Part shown: one piece after another, positions 57,401 through 64,000 of the stretch | Position numbering within the stretch: the first letter of the stretch is position 1 | Layout: each line of letters opens with the position of its first letter | Origin: Paulownia fortunei | Taxonomy: Eukaryota > Streptophyta > Magnoliopsida > Lamiales > Paulowniaceae | Length of the DNA: 64,000 nt | NCBI GenBank assembly: GCA_019321725.1 | Contig: CM033108.1 | Span: 18,985,799 to 19,049,798 of the forward strand | Reading direction: 5' to 3' | Notes under the pieces: generated by a model | The model's database searches: none | What the model was told of the DNA's origin: nothing | Seen by the model: only the letters and a program-made list of their open reading frames with translations | Program-made: the position numbers and the translations under genes

Positions 57401-60400
57401 CAAAATGATTTTTATTTTTAAAAAGTTATTGTGTTTATAACGCATTATAAATTAGTGCTAATGGGACAAATATCTACATGGTTGTTATTAGAAAAATGAA
57501 AAAGTGATATTTAAATATTATAGGAAACGTGTATATATATATTGTGTTTATAATTTTTCTATTATATATTATTGTTGGAGGAGTGATGAGAGAAAGGGAT
57601 GTAGACAACAAGAATAGGAAAGCAGAAGGACAAAATTAGACTTTACATTTTAAAATTAATAAGCAATACTAATGAATAATATTATCAATATACGCTTGTT
57701 TTCATAAAGAGTTTACTTGAGCTTTGTTGATTAATTATAAGTGACACAATTATGGTTTATTCTTCAACTTTTCTCTTGATTAGCTATAGTGAGAAAATTA
57801 AGTATCATTACAAGAAGTTGGAAAATATATATAATGCATTGCAAGAAAGTGCATACATAATAATATATTTTAAAAACCGTATTCAGACTAATTTATAGCA
57901 CAAAATTTAATAATTCTTACTTTTTTTTATTTTGATCTTCTAATCACTTGTCATTTTAGTAGTTAATTGATGTGCAAACTTAGTAATAATTCAATGTTTT
58001 CTAACTGTTTTGATATCAGAATGTTTTGAGATCTTTCTAATTCTGTATTTATTTGAATGGTGTATGCGAATAAATATTATATAGATTGATTGAGATTTTG
58101 AACTCACAAAGTTGTATTCATTCATTTTTAGAATTCTTTTCATTATAAAATAACTATATATAAATTATTCACTTAGTGACTTTATTTAAAATTATATTCA
58201 ATACGAGTAATTTTAATTTAATGATCAGTATTTTGGGGATAAATTTATCTTAGTGTATATTTATATTAGATTCTTTCTAAATTAATCCCAATAAATTAGT
58301 TTAGTTATCTCTTTTAAGAAATGATTATTCGGTTAAGTTGAAAAAAAGCAATTAAAATTTTTTTTGACACCATTATTTGAAAAATAAAGACTGCAGAAAG
58401 AGGAAAGACAAATTCAAACTTTCACCAAACTATATTTGAATAAGTGAAAATAAAGTTAACTTCTACAATTTTAGATTTCTACGTTTACAAATTGATCATA
58501 CATAAAAAAAAATGAACTTTTAAATGGATTATGAAATATTTTTTACAAATACCGATAATCAAAATTGTTTGCATTACAATTTATTTTTCAAACAATATTT
58601 TCAAAAGAAAATAATCTAAACTAATTAAGCGTCAACTAAATTTAATAATATTACACTATACTAATTATTTTTAAAGTTATAACAAAAACTAAATTTAACA
58701 AAAGTGGTTCGGTCAAGTTAGATCTCAACCAGGTGATTTCTTCATTAAGTACATGTATCAATGAAGGATATTCTCTTTTTCAACATTTTTTCAGAAATGT
58801 GTGAAGTTGATTTGGAGAGAAATTTTATCGCCTTACAAAAACATCTACATTAGCAATTATTCGTCTATTTCGAAAAGTTAGGTGCATATACCAGGCATGT
58901 AATGAAATTTACACAAAATGTGTCAAATTTAAAGATGTTATATGTAAATTGTCAACCCACAACCAAAGTAAAAATAGGCCAAGTTACAGTACTAAAAATG
59001 TATAGCAACATTATGAAATCCTTTTGGGTTATGAAAATCAACTAAAAAAAAATTACAGCAATTTTTTCTCGTGGCTTACTACAGTTGTTCAAGATATCCA
59101 AATATGTATGGAATTCATTGAGCAGTCGCTTCGTTTGTTGTTTTAACTTTACCTTCATGTTCTCAAATTTTTTAATTGATATTCTTTTACATTAAATTTA
59201 TAAAATTAACTTACATTCTACAAAATAGATAAAAATGGAAGAAAATACTGGTTATCTTTTATTCATGACTTCATTTGATTGTATCATTTTGTCTGTACAA
59301 AAGAAGAAATACTAGATCAATAACTAAATTTTGAGTGAGGGAAAAGAGAGAGTAGAACATTCAAAAAGAAAAATGCAAAAAATTTATGAAACCCGATAAA
59401 AAGAAAATAAGTTGAATCGTCAAGTCCAAACGAAATAAGACCTAATGCAACCAAGAATTTGAATAATTATAGTTTATAGACTAAAAATTTCAAGTTTTGA
59501 ATATTCAATAATTGCGTTTGTTAAAATACTTTATTCAATTATTTATGTTGATCGATTTGTTTTCTCATCCATTAAGTTTGTGATTCTACTGACTCAAACT
59601 AAAAAATCATTGAAAACTTGTTTACAAAAATCCTTTTACATGAGCAGATTATTTGTAGTTTGGTGATATCTTCGATCCAATTCTACGTGTTCCCAAAACA
59701 TAGCCTTAAGAAGTCTTTTGAACTTACTTTTCTCCTATACTAGTAAAATTACGTGCGTTGCACCTAAAAACTAGGGTTACAATAGAAACTTCAATAATAA
59801 AATATAACAAAAAATATATTACACTTTTTAACTTGATTCTTTGTTATTATTGTATTTTGGTTTTAATTCCAAGCATTTTTTTCAATAAAGCTTAATCATA
59901 TTTCAAATAATTATCCTTCCATTACTAATGATTTATTTGCAAAAATAGGAGTAGTAAATATACGATATCGCTTATGAATTTAATTGAGTAAATATTTAAA
60001 ATATTGGAAGGCTGTGATATACAACAATATTGGAATACTTTGGAGGTCACCAACAATCGCATACACAAAAATGTCCAACCACATTACATTTGTAAGTTCC
60101 ATCTCTTACTAGAATTGCACTTAATCTGGATTTGTAATATCCAACATGTTAATGGGAATAGGAACAAGAAAAAATATGCCTAATGGATTCTAGTTGCTCA
60201 ATTCTGATATTTTTCCTACCTTGCTTAGTTGCGCCTGATTAAACTAGTTATATTTTTATTTGGGCTGTTTTAAGACCCTTCACATAAACTGAATTGATAT
60301 TATTTAATAGAGATGTGGGGGGTGGGGGGGGGGGGGGGGAATTACAAGGCAACCAACATATAGCAAGGAAAGGGATTTAGAGAGAATAGAAGGAAAGGGG

Positions 60401-63068
60401 ACAAAAATCGTGAGGTAAGTAACACAAAAAAACAAAAAGGAGAAGAAAAAGACCTCTCCCGGTAGACCCAACAAGCGTAGGGGAGAAAGGGTATACGAGA
60501 ATAGGAAGGTGCTACTCTATCCGAAGGATTGCTAGAACTGAGGCTCGTTTGGACCTCTGACCACGGTGAATAGTGGTTTTGGACCTCTGACCACGAGGGT
60601 GACAGTGGTTTTCCACATATAACCACGAGGGTTAATAGTGGTTTTGGGGCCTTGGACCACGAGGGTAAATATTGGATATGGGCATTAGTCAATGAGGCTA
60701 AACATTGACTGTGTTGAAATTTAACTAATGATAGAAAAACATAACTTTTCATATATGACTGGATTTCTACTCCATGATGGAGAAAATGCTATCGAATTGA
60801 GGTGATTTATAACTTATTTAAATTGCTTGACATGTTCATTTTATTTTCTGACTGTGATAGGTGCTTGGCTTACTGAGATTCATCTATCACGTTTTATTTT
60901 TAAATTTATTGTCAGAATAGCTTAATGGTCAAAGTATGACTAGCTAGGTCACCATCTCAAGACACTGCAGAGATTGCAATAGGAGAGGAAATTGGGAGCG
61001 AAAGAAAGACTGGAGATTACTAATCTTGAAGTTTTACTTTGTTTATTGTGAACACTTAGCACTTGAATAATTTAAACATATTCCCTTTTTGAGTTGGAGT
61101 TGATTTCGTCATGTTTACTTCATTAAGATGTGGAACTGTCTTGAAGCCTAGGGATCTTTTCTTTGTGATTTATGATGAATCACTTCAGTGATTTAATACT
61201 CCTTAATGCATTATTAAATAAGCTGAGATGGTTTTCCTTTGGCTATCTGATCCTTGGATTGATATTTGGTAGATTCATTATGACAATGTTCTTGAAAACA
61301 CATAATATTTGGGATGTGACAAGACTCAAGCTAGACATCAGGGGATAAAGTCCTGCGGGTATTTAATGGTTATTTATTTTCATATGAAATGAACACAATC
61401 AGAGAAATGTAGAACCAAAATACCAAATACATATTTGACATATGCTTAGATACCTAAGCAGGAACCATAATTCTTAATATCTTATATTTGTTCTGTAAAT
61501 TCCAACATGAAACTGCTTATTGACGTTCATATTATCAGTAACCATGGAAATAGTATTCAATCTCACAATTCAGTAAACACAGTTAGACATAAGGATACTG
61601 CAAATGTCTTCCCCTTGAATGATTAGGTGTACAAGGACACTGCATCCACCTTCATCTTCAATTGATTGGTCATTTTAAAAATTTTACTTGACCGAAATTT
61701 CCTGTTTACACAAATTCACTACCCTAATTATAAGATTGTAGATATAACTAATGTCTGCAGCCTTTCCCTTATCTTAAGCCTTTCCCAACAAATCAGGCTT
61801 GAACTCAAACGAAGCTATCTGAGTTCAATTCCTTAAGAATTGCATGATGAATAGTTGTTTAGAAAGAAATAACCCATAGTCACACATAAATAAATGATCA
61901 TGCAAGAAATGGCATGCAAGAGTGAGACTAGTTGGGGGTGTGATGAAAGAAAATAAAATTCAACCAGTGTGAATATCTTTAGAAGATAGCAACAAGAAAT
62001 AAATATAGAAACTAAACTTCAGTTTTATCATTCAATCCTTAAATTGAGCTGAATTATTGGACGAAATAAATAGAAGCATACTTCCACACTAAATCCCATC
62101 AACAATTGCTCTCCCTACATAACCATTTTTTACCTTGTAAACGAAACAGATTTCACTCCACATCACCTAAAACTAGTAATTTATGCAAAATGCTTGTTTA
62201 ATAAAAGAACCATAACAATATATAAAACCTGATTCAATCCACGACTACATGAACTTCTTCACAAATTAGTATAGTGATACTTATGTCACTCCAACTGTTG
62301 TACAAAGATCATCCCAGGTCTCATTAGAAAGATACAGAAGAAGAACAGAACAAAAATGTAGCACATTGCATTAATCTAATAACCTAAACCAGATTTTACC
62401 ATATCATGCTCATCGATCATAAATTGGCCAATGGCAAAACATTATGTTAAATTAACAGCATGGTGATTGTTGTTGGATCATCTTTGATATACAGATAGGA
62501 AATTTACGCAAATATTCATGTATGCTTTTGAGAAGCTTTCTATTTTTACCCGCAAAAAAAACATAGCAATGGCCAGATCAGTAAATTGCCCATTATTCAC
62601 CAAACAATTGACTCTTCAATATAATAGCTATTGAATGAGAAAACAATTATGCTTGAAATAAGAACTACATAAAATAAAACACTCATTTACAAGAAAAATA
62701 GCATCTTGTGTTGACAAGAAATAAAATGCTGCTAACTTACATCCTTTTTATCTTGAGGCAAAAGAAAAGGATCCCTGACACTGAGACCAGCCACAATCGT
62801 CAATATAGGGTCAAAGCAGCGAAAAATAGCACCCATGATTAGCATTTTCCCCAGCTTAGGATCCACTGGAAGCACTGACAAGAACTTTCCTGATAGAATG
62901 AGGAATAGAAGTTAACAGAAAACGAAAAAGTGAAAAGGAAACAAATATCAAGAGGACTAATGAAACATGTATAGTCATATGTTATCTAATGCACATACCA
63001 AGATGTGTAAGGTTCTCATTTTCATCTAATGCACCAATCATCTTCAAAAAATCAACAGCATTTTGCAC
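50945..63068 (-). CDS. DExH-box ATP-dependent RNA helicase, C-terminal half (DExH3/DExH5-like)
   Basis: Seven exons in the window encode 440 C-terminal residues: 62999-63068, 62741-62889, 54497-54805, 54354-54413, 52650-52802, 52447-52557, 50945-51415 (TAA at 50945-50947). All introns are GT-AG and phases join cleanly. Domains in order: HA2 ratchet region ([57 protein letters not shown]), OB-fold region ([39 protein letters not shown]), and a C-terminal dsRNA-binding-like segment ([33 protein letters not shown]). This order and sequence match plant DEAH/RHA-type helicases of the DExH3/DExH5 group, which unwind RNA using ATP. The ATPase domains lie beyond the right edge. It is the only intact-looking gene here. 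Confidence 0.93.
52447..52557 (-). CDS. Helicase exon after OB-fold
   Basis: 111 bp, 37 codons: [20 protein letters not shown] then [17 protein letters not shown]. Acceptor TTTCAG, donor GTAAAT. The 1.03-kb intron after it contains no gene. Confidence 0.92.
52650..52802 (-). CDS. Helicase exon: OB-fold
   Basis: 153 bp, 51 codons: [20 protein letters not shown], then [20 protein letters not shown] to GYGAM. Acceptor GTCCAG, donor GTAACT. Confidence 0.92.
54354..54413 (-). CDS. Helicase microexon-like exon (20 codons)
   Basis: 60 bp encode [20 protein letters not shown]. Acceptor TTTGCAG, donor GTATGT. A 1.55-kb intron (52803-54353) follows, in which the ORFs 52897-53166 and 53453-53662 are noise. 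Confidence 0.92.
54497..54805 (-). CDS. Helicase exon: HA2 end and OB-fold start
   Basis: 309 bp, 103 codons, from [20 protein letters not shown] to [10 protein letters not shown]. It includes [20 protein letters not shown]. Acceptor TGATGCAG, donor GTGAGT. Confidence 0.92.
55762..59774 (+). mobile_element. Possible non-autonomous Helitron in the helicase intron
   Basis: The left end reads A|TCTCTACTACTATAAAAG. The right end reads GTGCGTTGCAC (hairpin with a 4-bp stem and GTT loop, 59753-59763), CTAAAAA, then CTAG at 59771-59774. A TC start, a 3' hairpin about 7-10 bp before CTRR, and insertion after A are Helitron features. The base after CTAG is G rather than the expected T, and there is no RepHel gene. 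This remains a hypothesis. Confidence 0.35.
57252..57527. repeat. Diverged tandem duplication (about 144 bp) in the intron
   Basis: 'taccaaaatgatttttattt' starts both units (57252 and 57396). The following sequence, including 'gtttataa(t/c)gcattataa' and 'tctacatg(a/g)ttgttat'-type text, is alignable for about 120 bp. No coding capacity. Confidence 0.7.
60309..60680. repeat. Poly-G run and short minisatellite in the intron
   Basis: A G-rich tract (60315-60340) includes an uninterrupted run of more than 15 G. At 60545-60670, about four units of 30-37 bp share 'accacgagggtnaatagtgg' and 'ttttggacctctg'. The reading frame on the minus strand over this array (60342-60752) is repetitive and not credible as a gene. 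Confidence 0.7.
62741..62889 (-). CDS. Helicase exon: HA2 core
   Basis: 149 bp complete the Gly codon and encode [20 protein letters not shown] to LLPQDKKD. Acceptor TATCAG, donor GTAAGT. It is followed by the 7.9-kb intron. Confidence 0.9.
62999..63068 (-). CDS. Helicase exon: HA2 start
   Basis: 70 bp encode [20 protein letters not shown] then THL and the first base of a Gly codon. Acceptor TTTTCAG and donor GTATGTGC flank it. The next upstream exon is not within 63069-64000, so that intron exceeds 930 bp. Confidence 0.88.
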
Positions 63069-63268
63069 CTGAAAACTCAGAGGAATAAATAAAGAAAAAA
63101 CTCACTGCCTTGGAGAAGGAAAGAAAGCAGGTGAAAACAATGTTATATTCTTAACAATAAACTAAGTATAGAATTAATGTGTACTTCCATTAGATCCAAA
63201 AATTGAGGATCCAAAAAAAAGGTAGAAGTGAAAGAAAAAATGAAGAAAAAACAAAAAACAAAATTCAA

Positions 63269-63297
63269 ACCTGAGAGAGAGAGAGAGAGAGAGAGGG
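63269..63297. repeat. (GA)n microsatellite in the intron
   Basis: About 12 GA repeats in the first intron of the window. The overlapping minus ORF 63143-63421 is low complexity, and no exon is supported between 63069 and 64000. Confidence 0.85.
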
Positions 63298-64000
63298 CAC
63301 CAGAAACCAAAATTATATTTCTAAAGTTACTCTGAAGAAGGCATCTGCAACTCCAGAATTTTGCGCAGCATGAATGTGAAAACCACTTGACTTCAAAATA
63401 ATTTGTACATCGGTACATCATTCAGAAATGATAAGCTGATGGAACATTATTACTATGCCATTCAATAGTTAAGGGAAAGATGTAATATTCCGTTCAGATT
63501 TCTGTAAATAAGCTATGGTTGCCAATCTGCAGAATTGATTTATGTAGACCACGAATTCTGAAGAATTTTGCCCTCAAGAGTCACAAGTATCTGATTTATC
63601 GTGTCGAGGTGCAACAGATCAGAACTTCAGCTTCTAATTACTATCCTCTGGTTTATCTAAGGGTGGTACTAGCACCAAATTTTAAAGGGAAAAAGAAAAG
63701 GTAGTGATGATTGATCGTTTAAGATATTACAAAAATTGATATACTTCTCAATCAAGGAAATAGCCCTACTCTAGGTAGAGGGATGGCAAAATAAGGCTTC
63801 TGTACCAGTCTTTCTTTCCTATACCTTTCAAACAGGCTGGAAAGTTGATACTTTTTCAGAGCCTACAATGTCAAACTAAGGGAGTATGAAAATCCAAATA
63901 CACAAAATATGAAAAGCCACAAAGAAGAAACAGCAAGAAAACAAACAGTTTCGAATGATGCAAAGGACATCACAAACCCAGATCCCGTGAGTTCTGCTTA

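Larger units (their letters stand above)
54806..62740 (-). other. Large (7.9 kb) helicase intron
   Basis: It is defined by the donor GTAAGT at 62740 and the acceptor ATGCAG at 54806; the flanking peptides (DKKD then [10 protein letters not shown]) are contiguous in the family. It is AT-rich. Contents: a possible Helitron (55762-59774), a tandem duplication (57252-57527), a poly-G run (60309-60340), a small GC-richer minisatellite (60550-60680) and a polypurine/LTR-start echo (61929-61947). The ORFs at 55217-55531, 56369-56608 and 60342-60752 have no recognisable motifs and I do not call them genes. Confidence 0.88.

Noticed and set aside
60342..60752. Minus-strand ORF of 136 codons in the intron
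   Set aside because: It covers a short tandem repeat and purine-rich DNA, giving a repetitive peptide without any family resemblance.
63069..64000. Another helicase exon at the right edge
   Set aside because: No stretch on the minus strand matches the expected sequence upstream of VQNAVDFL; only intron-like DNA and a GA microsatellite are visible.

Overview
This is a stretch of flowering-plant nuclear DNA, most likely from a eudicot. The evidence is AT-rich spacer, GT-AG introns, nested Ty3/gypsy and Ty1/copia LTR retrotransposons, an F-box pseudogene, and the 3' half of a conserved plant DExH-box RNA helicase gene. The only gene that looks intact is the helicase, on the minus strand, and it leaves the window on the right.

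Layout. 1-7488: 3' part of a decayed Athila-type gypsy element (copy 1, +) whose RT block has been moved upstream and inverted. Its LTR (5885-7488) sits in the 5' LTR of a copia element (about 7489-25642, +). The copia gag is split by a second Athila-type element (copy 2, 8615-21257), flanked by a perfect AACTA duplication. The 5' interior of copy 2 (9208-14168) is an inverted copy of its own 3' end plus flanking copia pol (19562-24478), giving a palindrome with arms of about 4.9 kb. 25643-26575: tandem partial LTRs. 27972-35624: a gag-only (TR-GAG-like) LTR element, minus strand, interrupted by a 2.1-kb LTR-like insertion and holding a minisatellite. 35950-36982: F-box pseudogene. 38164-50210: nearly complete Athila-type element, minus strand (copy 3), with 1.61-kb LTRs and a tRNA-Asp-like primer binding site. 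50945-64000: the DExH helicase gene, with a 7.9-kb intron that may hold a Helitron.

The most notable observation is that copies 2 and 3 carry, between integrase and the 3' LTR, an intronless copy of a host LOG-type gene (cytokinin riboside 5'-monophosphate phosphoribohydrolase). Copy 3 retains it from initiator Met to stop over about 655 bp. Copy 1 lacks it. This looks like capture of a spliced host transcript by an Athila lineage, followed by mobilisation. Upstream of it lies an unrecognised ORF region, shared by all three copies, which has a TATA-box-like sequence in copies 2 and 3.

All transposon reading frames here are broken. Family assignments come from motifs recognised by eye in translations; no database search was run.
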